Positions 1 through 8,246 of a stretch of 64,000 bases of DNA are shown in pieces. Source of the DNA: Pseudomonadota bacterium (GTDB lineage: Bacteria > Chloroflexota > UBA6077 > JAJPHF01); contig JAJPHF010000016.1 of assembly GCA_021325365.1 (NCBI GenBank), positions 1 through 64,000 of the forward strand, in the 5' to 3' direction. The notes beneath the pieces were generated by a model. That model saw nothing but the letters and a program-made list of their open reading frames with translations. It had not been told where the DNA came from and made no database searches. How positions within the stretch are numbered: the stretch's first letter is position 1; each line of letters starts with the position of its first letter. The position numbers were made by a program, and so were the translations under genes.

Positions 1-800
1 CGGTGTCGATCCTGCCGCTGCACCAGCCGCTGCGCATCGCCGAGGACTTCGCCATGCTCGACGTGCTGAGCGGCGGGCGGCTGGAGTTCGGCGCCGGGCG
101 CGGCATGGCGCTCTCGGGCTACGAGGAGCTAGGCATCGAGTACGCGGGCTCGCAGGACCGCATGAAGGAAGCGATCACGCTCATCGACCGGGCCTGGAGG
201 GAGCCCACTTTCAGCTTCGAGGGCCGCTACTACCGGTGTCCGGAGCTAACGGTGCTGCCGCGCCCGATCCAGCAACCCTGCCCGCCGATCTGGATCACCT
301 CATCGCTCGATCCCGAGAGCTTCCGCTGGATCGGCGAGCGCGGCTACGACCTCATGATTCTGCCGTGGCTGTTCCCGGTCGCCGAGCAGCGCGTGCAGCT
401 ATACCGCGAGGCGCGCGCCGCCGCCGGCCACGCCGGTCCTGGCCGGATCATGGCGATGTACCCAACGCACATCGCGGACACGGCCGAGCAGGCGCGGGCC
501 GAGGCCGAGCCGGGCTGGCGGCACTGGCGGCGCCTGCTCGCGCCCGAGATGGCCACGCCGACGGCCAACCGGCCGGGCCTGACGGCGCAGGTGCAGGACG
601 CGATGAGCTACGACTTCATGGTGGCTGAGCGGCACGTTCCGTTCGGCACCGTGGAGGAGGCGCTGGGGCTCGTGCGCTGGCTGGAGAGCTTCGGGGTCAC
701 GCACGTGGGGCTGACCTTCCACTTCGGCGGCGTGGACCACGCGGCGACGCTGCGCGCCATCGAGCTGTGGGGGAGCGAGGTGCTGCCGCGCGTCCGCTAG
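1..800 (+). CDS. LLM-class flavin-dependent oxidoreductase (5' end outside window)
   Basis: The protein has the bacterial-luciferase-like fold of FMN- or F420-dependent monooxygenases and reductases. The visible part opens in the middle of the barrel (LHQPLRIAEDFAMLDVLSGG, then RLEFGAGRG), a segment that normally lies near residue 80, so roughly the first quarter of the gene is missing. The C-terminal half (RPIQQPCPPIWI, then GVTHVGLTFHFGG) is typical of the family. A GTG at position 3 is not taken as the start, because the homologous region begins earlier. The stop lies in a palindromic CTAG shared with the stop of the convergent gene. The substrate cannot be told from sequence. Confidence 0.85.
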   Translation, partial: VSILPLHQPLRIAEDFAMLDVLSGGRLEFGAGRGMALSGYEELGIEYAGSQDRMKEAITLIDRAWREPTFSFEGRYYRCPELTVLPRPIQQPCPPIWITSSLDPESFRWIGERGYDLMILPWLFPVAEQRVQLYREARAAAGHAGPGRIMAMYPTHIADTAEQARAEAEPGWRHWRRLLAPEMATPTANRPGLTAQVQDAMSYDFMVAERHVPFGTVEEALGLVRWLESFGVTHVGLTFHFGGVDHAATLRAIELWGSEVLPRVR

Positions 801-1870
801 CGGCTGTCGGGCAGCAGACCTAGCTCGCGGGCGGCCTGCTCGGCGGGACCGCCGTCGGCCACCTGCTCGTAAGTGATCGGCGCGCTCGCCGTGCCCTCCG
901 CGCGCTCCACGTCGAGCAGCGCTTCCATCGCGTCGCGGTCCACGGTGCCAGTCCGCGAGAACGACGGCAGGATGAACTCGTAGGAGGCACGCGCGGTCTC
1001 GTTGTCCATGCCGAAGAAGTCGGCGATCAGATGGATCGTCTCCTCCGGCTGGGCCCGGATGTACTGGAGGGCGCGAATCTGCGAGCGGGCCATGCGGCGC
1101 ACCTCGTCGCGCCGGGTGTCGAGCGTGCTCTGGAGGGTGCCCAGGCCGGTCGTCGGGAACTTGAGGATGTCGGCGGCATTCGCCAGGATGGAGAAGCCAT
1201 CGCGGCGGGCGGCGATCGGGAACGGCAGCGCCATCAGCACCGAGTCCACCTGGCCCAGCTGAAGGGCCTGGTACTGTACCGCCCCGTCGCCCACCGAGAC
1301 GATCTGGACGTCGGTCTGCGGGTCCAGGCCGTAGTGCTTCACGACGAGCCGCGCGACCTGGTCGATCGTCGCGCCCGGCACGCCCACGCCGAGCGTCTTG
1401 CCGCGCAGGTCGGCGGGCGTCTGGTATTGCGGCTGCGCCACCAGCGCCATGACCGGCGACGGGGCGTGCATGAAGACGACCTTGATCGGGGCGCCCTGGA
1501 GCGCCATCTTCACGTTCGAGCCGAGCGACGCGGTGTAGTCCACCTCGCCCGAGAGCAGCGCCGCCTGGCCGACATTCGCGCGCATCTCGATCAGCTCGGC
1601 GTCCAGCCCCTCCTCGGCGTAGTGGCCCTTGTCGCGGGCGACGATCAGCGGCAGGAAGGAGAGCGACAGGTTCGGGTAGGCGAAGCGCGCGGGCACGCGC
1701 GTGAGCGCCGCCGGCGACGAGACGGACGCCGGCACCGTCGCGGCGGGCGCCGGGGATGGAGCCGGCGCCAGCGGGGCGGGGCTGGCGGGCGCGGCGCAGG
1801 CCAGGAGCAGGCCGAGCGCCGGCAGGAGGCCGTGCAGGCCGCGCCTCGGGCTGAGTCGAGGGAGCGTCAC
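797..1870 (-). CDS. NMT1/THI5-like ABC transporter substrate-binding lipoprotein (copy 1)
   Basis: A periplasmic or surface-anchored solute-binding protein of the NMT1/THI5-like (SsuA/TauA-type) family, 357 aa. A signal peptide ends in a lipobox (LLLAC, Cys25), followed by a Pro/Ala-rich tether to about residue 55 and then the binding fold beginning FAYPNLSLSFLPLIVARDKG. The GTG start is chosen because it overlaps the stop of the upstream gene (GTGA), implying translational coupling; the frame stays open far upstream, but that extension is a shadow of copy 2. Conserved ANVGQAALLSGEVDYTAS and LQLGQVDSVLMALP segments are shared with copies 2 and 3. No permease or ATPase gene is nearby, so the ligand is unknown. 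Confidence 0.9.
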   Translation of the reverse strand: MTLPRLSPRRGLHGLLPALGLLLACAAPASPAPLAPAPSPAPAATVPASVSSPAALTRVPARFAYPNLSLSFLPLIVARDKGHYAEEGLDAELIEMRANVGQAALLSGEVDYTASLGSNVKMALQGAPIKVVFMHAPSPVMALVAQPQYQTPADLRGKTLGVGVPGATIDQVARLVVKHYGLDPQTDVQIVSVGDGAVQYQALQLGQVDSVLMALPFPIAARRDGFSILANAADILKFPTTGLGTLQSTLDTRRDEVRRMARSQIRALQYIRAQPEETIHLIADFFGMDNETARASYEFILPSFSRTGTVDRDAMEALLDVERAEGTASAPITYEQVADGGPAEQAARELGLLPDSR

Positions 1871-2934
1871 GGCCGTAGCCCCAGGTCGCGAGCGGCATCG
1901 GCGGCGATCGTCGGGTCCACAAGCTGGTCGTAGCCGAGGGTGACATCCATGCCTTCGCCGCGCTCCATCTCCAGCTGGAGGTCGATGGCCTCGCGGTCCA
2001 CCTCGCCGGTGGTCGAGAAGGCCGGCAGCAGGAAGTCGTAGGACTCGCGGGCCGTCTGCTCGTCCATGTCGAAGAACCGCGCGATGAACTGAGCGGCCGC
2101 GTCGGGCTGCGTGCGCGCGTACTGCAGCGCGCGAATCTGCGCGCGGGCGACGCGGCGTACCATGTCGCGGCGCTGCTCCAAGGTGCTCTGCAGCGCGCCG
2201 ACGCCGCCCGAGGGCAGCTTGAACAGGTCGGGGGCGTTGGCGATGATCGAGTAGCCGTCGCGCCGGGCCAGCACGGGGTAGGGGAGCGAGAGCACGACGG
2301 AGTCGACCTGGCCCAGCTGGAGCGCCTGGTACTGGATCGCGCCGTCGCCGACGGGCACGACGCTCACGTCGCGCTGCGGCTCCAGGCCGTAGTGCTTCAG
2401 GATCAGCCGCGCGACCTGATCGACGCTCGCGCCGGCCACGCCCACGCCGACCGTCTTGCCCCGAAGCTGCTCGACCGTGCGGTACTGCGGCTGCGCGACG
2501 AGGCTCATCACCTGCGCCTGCACGAACAGCAGGATCGTCTTGATGGGCGCCCCTTGCAGCGCCATCTTGATGTTGGAGCCAACCGAGGCGGTGAAGTCGA
2601 TCTCGCCGGCCACGAGCGCGGCCTGCCCGACGTTCGCCCGCATCAGCGACACGTCGGCGTCTAGCCCCTCCTGCTCGTAGTAGCCCAGGTCGCTCGCCAT
2701 GAGGATCGGCAGGTAGGACATGGACAGGTTCGGGTACGCGAGGCGGAACGTCTCGCGCGGGGCGGGCGTGGCGGCGGCCGGCGACGTAGCGGCCGCCGCG
2801 GGGGCGACGGCCGCGCCGCCGGCCGCACGTGGGGTGGTCGGTTCCGCGGCGTGGGGGGCGGCAGGCGCGGTGCAAGCAGCCAGGAGCAAGCACAGGCCCA
2901 GGGCGAGTCGGCGGCGGCGCGCGCTGTTTACCAT
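1867..2934 (-). CDS. NMT1/THI5-like ABC transporter substrate-binding lipoprotein (copy 2)
   Basis: Paralogue of its neighbours, 355 aa, with an N-terminal Arg-rich stretch, a hydrophobic segment and a lipobox (LLLAAC, Cys21), an Ala/Pro-rich linker and the NMT1 fold (FRLAYPNLSMSYLPILMASD). It shares long near-identical blocks with copy 1, for example MALQGAPIKT and YQALQLGQVDSV, which points to tandem duplication. It is the middle gene of three and is translationally coupled to copy 1 through a 4-base overlap. Family members bind small organic anions or thiamine-precursor-like molecules. Its direct partner permease is not in the window. Confidence 0.9.
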   Translation of the reverse strand: MVNSARRRRLALGLCLLLAACTAPAAPHAAEPTTPRAAGGAAVAPAAAATSPAAATPAPRETFRLAYPNLSMSYLPILMASDLGYYEQEGLDADVSLMRANVGQAALVAGEIDFTASVGSNIKMALQGAPIKTILLFVQAQVMSLVAQPQYRTVEQLRGKTVGVGVAGASVDQVARLILKHYGLEPQRDVSVVPVGDGAIQYQALQLGQVDSVVLSLPYPVLARRDGYSIIANAPDLFKLPSGGVGALQSTLEQRRDMVRRVARAQIRALQYARTQPDAAAQFIARFFDMDEQTARESYDFLLPAFSTTGEVDREAIDLQLEMERGEGMDVTLGYDQLVDPTIAADAARDLGLRP

Positions 2935-2967
2935 CTTGCCCTCATCCAGGCGGCTGCTCGCGGCCGG

Positions 2968-4020
2968 CTAGGGGCGCGGACCAAGCTCGGCGCGCGCCTC
3001 AGCCGCGACCGAGGCGTCGGCGACCTGCTCGTAGGTAGCAGGCGCGGGGGTCGGGCCGTCCTCCTGTTCGAGCTTCAGAATCGTCTCGACGCCGGCGCGC
3101 TCGGGCGCCCCATCCTCGCTGAACGACGGCAGCAGATACGTGTAGGCGTCGCGGGCGGTCGCCTGGTCCGTCTCGAAGAGATCGGCGATCAGGGCAATGG
3201 CGTCGTCGGGGTGCGTGCGGATGTGGTCCAGCGCCTGAATCTCCGCCTTGACCACGCGCTTCACCTGGTCGCGCCGCGTATCGAGCGTCGTCTGCAGCGT
3301 GCCGAGGCCGGCCAGTGGCATGCTGACGATGTCCGGGGCGTTGACGAGCAGGCGATAGCCCTCGCGCTGGGCCAGCAGCGGGAACGGCAGCGAGACGACG
3401 ATCGAGTCGATCTGGCCCTGCTTCAAGACCTCGTACTGAACGGGCGCGTCGCCGACGGGAACGAGCTGGACGTCTTTTTGCGGCTCCAGGCCAAAATGCT
3501 CGAAGATGAGCTGGGCCGTCTGGTCGTTGCTGCCGCCGAAGTTCGTGATGCCGACCGTGTGGCCGCGGAGCTGCTCGACCGACGTGAACTCGGGGCGGGC
3601 CACCAGCACGAACACCGGCGCCCGCATCGACGTCATGACGGTCTTGATCGGCGCCCCCTGGAGCGCCGAGCGGATGTTGGTGCCGACCGACTCGGTGTAG
3701 TCCAGCTCGCCGTTGAGCAGCGCGGTAATGCCGACGTTCGTCTTGATCTGGCTCAGGTCGGGATCGATGCCCTCCTGCTGGAAGTACCCCTGGTCGCGGG
3801 CCAAGAGCATGGAGAGGAACGTCACGGAGCGGCTGGGGTAGCCGATGCGCACCTTCTCCAGCGGGCGGGGAGTCGCCGTGTCGGCGGCGCCTTGTGCTGT
3901 CGCGGGCGCCGCTACCCCGCCGCCAGCGGACAGCGCCTGGCTCGGATTTGAGGCCCCGCACGCCGCGACGAGGAGGGAGACGGCGACGAGGACGGTCAAT
4001 GGCGAGACGCGGCTCCACAT
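2968..4020 (-). CDS. NMT1/THI5-like ABC transporter substrate-binding lipoprotein (copy 3)
   Basis: First gene of the tandem binding-protein operon, 350 aa. The ATG start is supported by a GGAGG box 7 bases upstream and is followed at once by a lipoprotein signal (SLLVAAC, Cys21). The mature part starts VRIGYPSRSVTFLSMLLARD and is more diverged than copies 1 and 2, with TNFGGSNDQTAQ in place of the PGATIDQVARL-type motif. That segment lines the ligand pocket in this family, so copy 3 may recognise a different ligand. It is transcribed divergently from the TPP-enzyme operon across an 84-base gap, suggesting shared control. Confidence 0.9.
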   Translation of the reverse strand: MWSRVSPLTVLVAVSLLVAACGASNPSQALSAGGGVAAPATAQGAADTATPRPLEKVRIGYPSRSVTFLSMLLARDQGYFQQEGIDPDLSQIKTNVGITALLNGELDYTESVGTNIRSALQGAPIKTVMTSMRAPVFVLVARPEFTSVEQLRGHTVGITNFGGSNDQTAQLIFEHFGLEPQKDVQLVPVGDAPVQYEVLKQGQIDSIVVSLPFPLLAQREGYRLLVNAPDIVSMPLAGLGTLQTTLDTRRDQVKRVVKAEIQALDHIRTHPDDAIALIADLFETDQATARDAYTYLLPSFSEDGAPERAGVETILKLEQEDGPTPAPATYEQVADASVAAEARAELGPRP

Positions 4021-4104
4021 GGCGTACCTCCAAGGCTTGCGGGCGGCGCGCGGGATGATACCATTGCGCAGGGAGCGAGGGTAGCGGCTCGGGAGGAGGC
4101 GACG

Positions 4105-4644
4105 ATGGCGACCGGCCCGGAGCTGATCCGCGACGCGCTGGTCGGGGCGAACGTGCGGCTGGCCGCGAGCCTGCCGGACGACTGGCTGTCCGAGCTGATC
4201 CGGCTGCTGCAGCAGGACCCGCGCTTCATCCACGTGCCGGTCGCGCGGGAGGAGGAGATCGCCGGGATCTGCTCGGGCGCGTTCTTCGCGGGGCTGAACG
4301 CGGTTGGCATCATGGGGTGCGCCGGGTTTCTCGCGTCGGTCCACGAGCTGGCGACGCTGAACCTGATGTACGAGATCCCGCTGCTGCTGCTGCTCAGCCT
4401 GCGCGGCACGATCGAGGACCCGCGGGTGTACCAGGTCGTGCAGGGGCGCGTGACGCTGCCGGTCATGGAAGCGCTGGGGATTCCCTACCACATCGTGGAG
4501 CGGCAAGAGCAGATCGGGGTGATCGGGCCAGCCTGCGAGCACGCGCGGATCGCCAAGCGCCCGGTCGCCGTGCTGTTCACGCGCGGCATCCTGGCCAGCG
4601 TCCACACTCACGAGAGCGTGCCCGCGCCGGGGGCGGCCCGATGA
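4105..4644 (+). CDS. TPP-dependent decarboxylase, alpha (pyrimidine-binding) subunit
   Basis: A 179-aa protein matching the N-terminal, pyrimidine-binding half of thiamine-diphosphate decarboxylases of the sulfopyruvate/phosphonopyruvate decarboxylase type (ComD-like). VAREEEIAGICSGAFFAGL carries the conserved Glu that activates the cofactor (around residue 51), followed by the GCAGFLASVHELATL helix and the LLLSLRGTIED segment. A GGAGGAGG ribosome site precedes the ATG. It overlaps the beta-subunit gene by 4 bases (ATGA), so the two should be made together as a heteromer. The exact 2-oxoacid substrate is unknown; phosphonate or sulfonate genes are absent, so an aromatic or other 2-oxoacid is equally possible. 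Confidence 0.85.
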   Translation: MATGPELIRDALVGANVRLAASLPDDWLSELIRLLQQDPRFIHVPVAREEEIAGICSGAFFAGLNAVGIMGCAGFLASVHELATLNLMYEIPLLLLLSLRGTIEDPRVYQVVQGRVTLPVMEALGIPYHIVERQEQIGVIGPACEHARIAKRPVAVLFTRGILASVHTHESVPAPGAAR

Positions 4645-5237
4645 AGGTCGCCGACTGCTTCGCCCTCCTGGCCGAGCGCTGGCAGCGTGAGCTGGTCATC
4701 TGCGCGCTGGGGACCTCCAGCCGCGAGTGGTACGCCGCGACGCGCAGCGACCGGCCGTTCTACATGCTCTCGTCGATGGGGCTGGCGCCGTCATTTGGGC
4801 TAGGGCTGGCGCTCGGGCTGCCGGGGGAGCGCGTGTGGGTGTTCGACGGCGACGGGGGGCTGTCGGTCAACCTGAGCACGCTGCTGACCGAGGCGAGCCA
4901 GCAGCCGCCAAATATGACGCACTTCGTGCTGTCCAACCGGGTGTATCAGGTACTCGCGCGGCACCCGCTGGGGAACGCCGCGCGCACCGACTACGTGGCG
5001 ATGGCCCGCGGCGCCGGCATCGAGCGGGCCTACAGCTTCGACGATCTAGCCGTGTTTCGCCGCGAGATCGACGAGATTTTGGCCGCGGAGCGCTTCGCCT
5101 TCGTGGTGCTGGAGGTCGAGGCCGAGGCCCGGCCGATTCCCCACATCCCCTGGGAAGGCCCGGAGATCAAGTACCGCTTTGGCCGGCACGTCGAGGCGCA
5201 GACGGGCGCGGCGGTGTTCGGGCCGGCGGGGTACTAG
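4641..5237 (+). CDS. TPP-dependent decarboxylase, beta (pyrophosphate-binding) subunit
   Basis: The 198-aa C-terminal half of the split decarboxylase (ComE-like). The Mg/ThDP-binding signature runs from GDG at residues 70-72 to Asn99 in VLSNR, the usual spacing of about 25-30 residues. SSMGLAPSFGLGLALGLPGE is the glycine-rich helix that packs against the cofactor. The start is the ATG overlapping the alpha-subunit stop. The length matches split decarboxylase beta subunits. It lies upstream of a ring-cleavage-type dioxygenase and an aldolase, so decarboxylation of a 2-oxoacid within an aromatic pathway is a reasonable inference. Confidence 0.85.
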   Translation: MKVADCFALLAERWQRELVICALGTSSREWYAATRSDRPFYMLSSMGLAPSFGLGLALGLPGERVWVFDGDGGLSVNLSTLLTEASQQPPNMTHFVLSNRVYQVLARHPLGNAARTDYVAMARGAGIERAYSFDDLAVFRREIDEILAAERFAFVVLEVEAEARPIPHIPWEGPEIKYRFGRHVEAQTGAAVFGPAGY

Positions 5238-5331
5238 CTTGCTTGCCTGCCCCTCGGGGCTGTGTTAGCGTACCGCGGACGGAGCGGGGGCGCGCGAGCC
5301 GCCAGGCGGCAGACCGGGGGAGGAGGCGCGG

Positions 5332-6405
5332 ATGATCGGCGAGCAGGTATCGAGCGCGGTCGAGCAGTTCCACGCGGGCCTGGAGGCGAACGGGCTCCAG
5401 GGGCTCTGGCGGGTGCAGACGCAGACGCACGAGCCGCGCACCGCCGCCGTGCCGCACGTCTGGCGCGGCGCGATGCTGCGCGAGCAACTGCTGCGCGCGG
5501 GCGAGCTGATCACCATGGACCGCAGCGCCGAGCGCCGCGTCTTGCTGCTGGTGAACCCCGGCTTGCGCGCGATCAACGCCGCCACCCACACGCTGACCGC
5601 CGCCGTGCAGATGATCAAGCCCGGCGAGATCGCGCCCACCCACCGCCACAACGCGACCGCCATCCGCTTCATCATCGACGGCCGTGGCGCCTACACGACG
5701 GTGGACGGCGAAAAGCTGCTCATGGACCCGGGCGACCTGATCCTGACCCCGAACTGGACGTGGCACGACCACGGCAACGAGACGGACACGCCGATCTTTT
5801 GGATGGACGGGCTGGACCGGCCGCTCGTCGCCAGCCTGAACGCCATGTTCTTCGAGCCGTACGCGGAGGACCGCCAGGCCGTCACCCTGCCCGAGGACTA
5901 CTCGGCGCGGCGCTACGCCGGCGGCCACGTGCGCCCGACCTGGGAGCGGCCGTCGGGCCCGTTCTCGCCGCAACACGCCTATCCGTTCGCCGCGACCTAC
6001 GAGACGCTGTCGCACTTGGCGCGGCTCGGCGAGGCCAGTCCCTACGACGACGTGGCCGTCGAGTACGTAAATCCCGTAACTGGCGGGCACGCGCTGACGA
6101 CGATGGGCTGCGAGATGCAGCTCCTGCGGCCGGGAGTCCACACGAAGGCGCACCGGCACGTGAGCAGCACGGTGTACCAGGTGTTCCGCGGGCGCGGCTA
6201 CAGCGTGGTAAATGGCGAGCGGCTGGACTGGGAGCAGGGAGACATCTTCGCCGTGCCCACCTGGGCCTGGCACGAGCACGCCAACGGGTCGCCCAGCGAG
6301 GAGGCGATTCTGTTCTCCATCAACGACCTGCCGCCGATGCAAGCGCTCGCGCTCTACCGCGAGCAAGCCTACGAGGCGAATAACGGCTATCAAGACGAGT
6401 GCTGA
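5332..6405 (+). CDS. Bicupin protein, gentisate 1,2-dioxygenase-like
   Basis: A 357-aa double cupin of the gentisate 1,2-dioxygenase/1-hydroxy-2-naphthoate dioxygenase type. These enzymes use Fe(II) to open a dihydroxylated or salicylate-type ring. Cupin 1 has APTHRHNATAIRFIIDGRG (His104, His106) and WTWHDHG (His145, His147). Cupin 2 has TKAHRHVSSTVYQVFRGRG (His274, His276) and WAWHEHAN (His314, His316). Both metal sites look intact, which is unusual because many homologues bind iron only in the N-terminal cupin. The ATG follows a GGAGGAGG-like box. The last codons and the stop lie inside a heptamer repeat hairpin. Neighbours suggest catabolism; the ring substrate is unproven. Confidence 0.85.
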   Translation: MIGEQVSSAVEQFHAGLEANGLQGLWRVQTQTHEPRTAAVPHVWRGAMLREQLLRAGELITMDRSAERRVLLLVNPGLRAINAATHTLTAAVQMIKPGEIAPTHRHNATAIRFIIDGRGAYTTVDGEKLLMDPGDLILTPNWTWHDHGNETDTPIFWMDGLDRPLVASLNAMFFEPYAEDRQAVTLPEDYSARRYAGGHVRPTWERPSGPFSPQHAYPFAATYETLSHLARLGEASPYDDVAVEYVNPVTGGHALTTMGCEMQLLRPGVHTKAHRHVSSTVYQVFRGRGYSVVNGERLDWEQGDIFAVPTWAWHEHANGSPSEEAILFSINDLPPMQALALYREQAYEANNGYQDEC

Positions 6406-6472
6406 GTGCTGAGTGGGGTACGGCCCGCGAGTCACTCAGGACTCGGCACTCGGCACTCAGCACTCAGCACTC
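6397..6472. repeat. Heptamer-repeat hairpin (CAGCACT family), copy A
   Basis: The left arm gagtgctgagtgctgagt (6397-6414) and the right arm actcagcactcagcactc (6455-6472) are an exact 18-bp inverted repeat. Further 7-bp units (cactcgg, cactcag) fill the 6433-6478 interval. The arm overlaps the stop codon of the upstream dioxygenase gene. Related copies lie at 14383-14413 and 21324-21372. It may act as an intercistronic mRNA hairpin; no U-tract is present, so it is not a standard terminator. Confidence 0.85.
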
Positions 6473-6489
6473 GGCACTGGGAGGAGACT

Positions 6490-7458
6490 ATGGCGCTCTT
6501 GACACCCGAAGAGACCCGCGGCGTGTGGTCGCTGATCCCCGCGTGCGCCACCGCCGACGGCGGCGAGCTAGAGGCGCGGGACACCGTCGATCTGGACAAG
6601 CTGGCGGCGATGGTCGAGCGGCTGATCACGGCCGGTGTGAACGGCATTGCCACGACGGGCACGCTGGGCGAGGGGCACACGCTGCTCTGGGACGAGCACC
6701 AGAAGCTCATCCAGACGGTGATCGAGGTCGCGCGGAAGCGCGTGCCGGTGTTCACCGGCACCACGAGCCTGAACACGCGGCGCACGCTGGAGAAGACGCG
6801 CTGGGCGAAGGACGCGGGCGCCGACGGCGTGCTGAACGGCGTGCCAATGTGGCTGCCGCCGGCCTGGCAGAACGCCGTGCAGTTCTACAAGGACCTGGCC
6901 GAGGCGTGCCCCGACGTGGCGATCATGATCTACCACAACCCCCCGGTGTTCCGCGTGACGATCCCGCCGGCCGGGTTCAAGCAGCTCGCGCAGGTGCGGA
7001 ACATCGTCGCCGTGAAGCAGACCGTCACCGAGCTGCGCCACTGGATCGGGGTGCGCGACGCCGTCGAGGGGCGCATCAACATCCTCGTCTCCGATAACGT
7101 GGTGTGGCCGACGGCGATGTTCGGGGCGGGCGGCGTGTGGTCCACGCGCTCGTCGGCGGCGCCGGAGCCGGTGCTACGGCTGTGGGAGGCGGCCAGCCGC
7201 GGCGACTGGGCGCGCGCGGAGGCGATCCAGCGCGACATCAACGACGCCTGGCCGCCCGTCACGGTGGAGGAGTTCCATACGTACGACACGCCGCTGATGA
7301 AGCGGATTATCGACCTCGTGTCCGATGGCCAGGCGGGGCCGACGCGACGGCCGTTCGTGTACATGCCGGACAACGTGGAGCAGGCGGCGCAGCAGGGCGC
7401 GGCCAAGTGGAAGGCGCTCGCCGCGAAGTACCGCGAGCCGCTGTACGCTTCGGTCTAG
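6490..7458 (+). CDS. Dihydrodipicolinate synthase (DapA) family aldolase
   Basis: A 322-aa class I aldolase/lyase of the DapA (N-acetylneuraminate lyase) superfamily. TTGTLGE (55-61) binds the carboxylate, Tyr148 (IYHNPP) is the proton relay and Lys176 (IVAVKQT) the Schiff-base lysine. The N-terminal GVWSLIPACAT segment and the overall length resemble the trans-o-hydroxybenzylidenepyruvate hydratase-aldolase branch that releases pyruvate from aromatic ring-cleavage intermediates. The start is the ATG after GGAGGAG; an upstream in-frame ATG lies inside the repeat hairpin and is rejected. Next to a ring-cleavage-type cupin, a role in cleaving an aromatic side chain or ring-fission product is likely but inferred. 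Confidence 0.87.
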   Translation: MALLTPEETRGVWSLIPACATADGGELEARDTVDLDKLAAMVERLITAGVNGIATTGTLGEGHTLLWDEHQKLIQTVIEVARKRVPVFTGTTSLNTRRTLEKTRWAKDAGADGVLNGVPMWLPPAWQNAVQFYKDLAEACPDVAIMIYHNPPVFRVTIPPAGFKQLAQVRNIVAVKQTVTELRHWIGVRDAVEGRINILVSDNVVWPTAMFGAGGVWSTRSSAAPEPVLRLWEAASRGDWARAEAIQRDINDAWPPVTVEEFHTYDTPLMKRIIDLVSDGQAGPTRRPFVYMPDNVEQAAQQGAAKWKALAAKYREPLYASV

Positions 7459-7469
7459 CGGGAGGAGAG

Positions 7470-8237
7470 ATGGCAGTCGTCACCGATAGCGTCGTCCGCT
7501 ACACGCCCGACCAGGCCCAGGCGCTGGTGGAGCGGCTGCGGCGGATCGGCAGCGAGGGCTTCGAGCGCCAGGTGTTCGCCCACCCGTACATGCGGGAGCT
7601 GATGGCCGGCACGCTGCCGCTGCCGAAGCTCAAGGGCTTCTTCCTGAACTGGTACCGGTTCGCGCTGGAGATCAACACCGTCAAGTCGGAGGCGTACAAC
7701 CACTGGCTGGCGTTCCTGGAGCGCCATCCCGAGTGCTACGACATCTTCACGGAGCAGATCGCGGACGAGCTGATCCACCCCGGCCCCGGCGGGCACGTGA
7801 AGATGCTGTACATCGCGGGCGAGGGCTTCGGGCTGTCGCGCGAGGACCTGGTCGAGGCGGTGCTGATCCCTGAGGCGCGGGCGCTGGTGGATTGCCGTAT
7901 CCGGCTGTGGCGCGAGGGGCCGTTCGCGGAGGCGGTGGCCTCGTCGATGACCGAGGGGCCGATCGGCGTCTGGATGGGCATGATGCACGAGGCGCTGACG
8001 AAGCACTACGGCATCTCGGAGTATCACGCCCAGTATTTCAGCAAGCACTACGAGGCCGACACGCAGGAGCACGAGGAAGGCGTCATGGCCCACGTGGACG
8101 GCAACGCCTTCTTGCTGACGCAGCTGCTGCTGGACGGCTACCGGCCGGAGCGGCCGAGCTGGAACCTGGAGTACACGACGCAGCTCTCGGTGGACCTGTA
8201 CGAGCTGTTCCTCGACGGGCTGTACAAGCGGTACTAA
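7470..8237 (+). CDS. Heme-oxygenase-fold (TenA/PqqC-like) putative metal-dependent oxidase
   Basis: A 255-aa all-helical protein of the TenA/PqqC/iron-containing redox enzyme group. Helical blocks include FFLNWYRFALEINTVKSEAY (57-76) and DIFTEQIADELIHPGPGGH (91-109). The SKHYEADTQEHEE segment places His193, Asp197 and His201 one helical turn apart, as in heme-oxygenase-like di-iron oxidases. This is a sequence impression only; metal content is unproven. The ATG follows a strong GGGAGGAGAG box 11 bases after the aldolase stop, so it is part of the same operon. It may hydroxylate or oxidatively cleave the pathway intermediate, but PqqC-like cofactor-free chemistry is also possible. Confidence 0.75.
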   Translation: MAVVTDSVVRYTPDQAQALVERLRRIGSEGFERQVFAHPYMRELMAGTLPLPKLKGFFLNWYRFALEINTVKSEAYNHWLAFLERHPECYDIFTEQIADELIHPGPGGHVKMLYIAGEGFGLSREDLVEAVLIPEARALVDCRIRLWREGPFAEAVASSMTEGPIGVWMGMMHEALTKHYGISEYHAQYFSKHYEADTQEHEEGVMAHVDGNAFLLTQLLLDGYRPERPSWNLEYTTQLSVDLYELFLDGLYKRY

Positions 8238-8246
8238 GGAGGGCTT

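Noticed and set aside
797..2893. A 698-residue open frame that could be read as one long protein
   Set aside because: Only its last 357 residues match the binding-protein family; the rest is Arg/Pro-rich sequence antiparallel in codon phase to binding protein 2. A GTG coupled to the preceding stop gives the real start.
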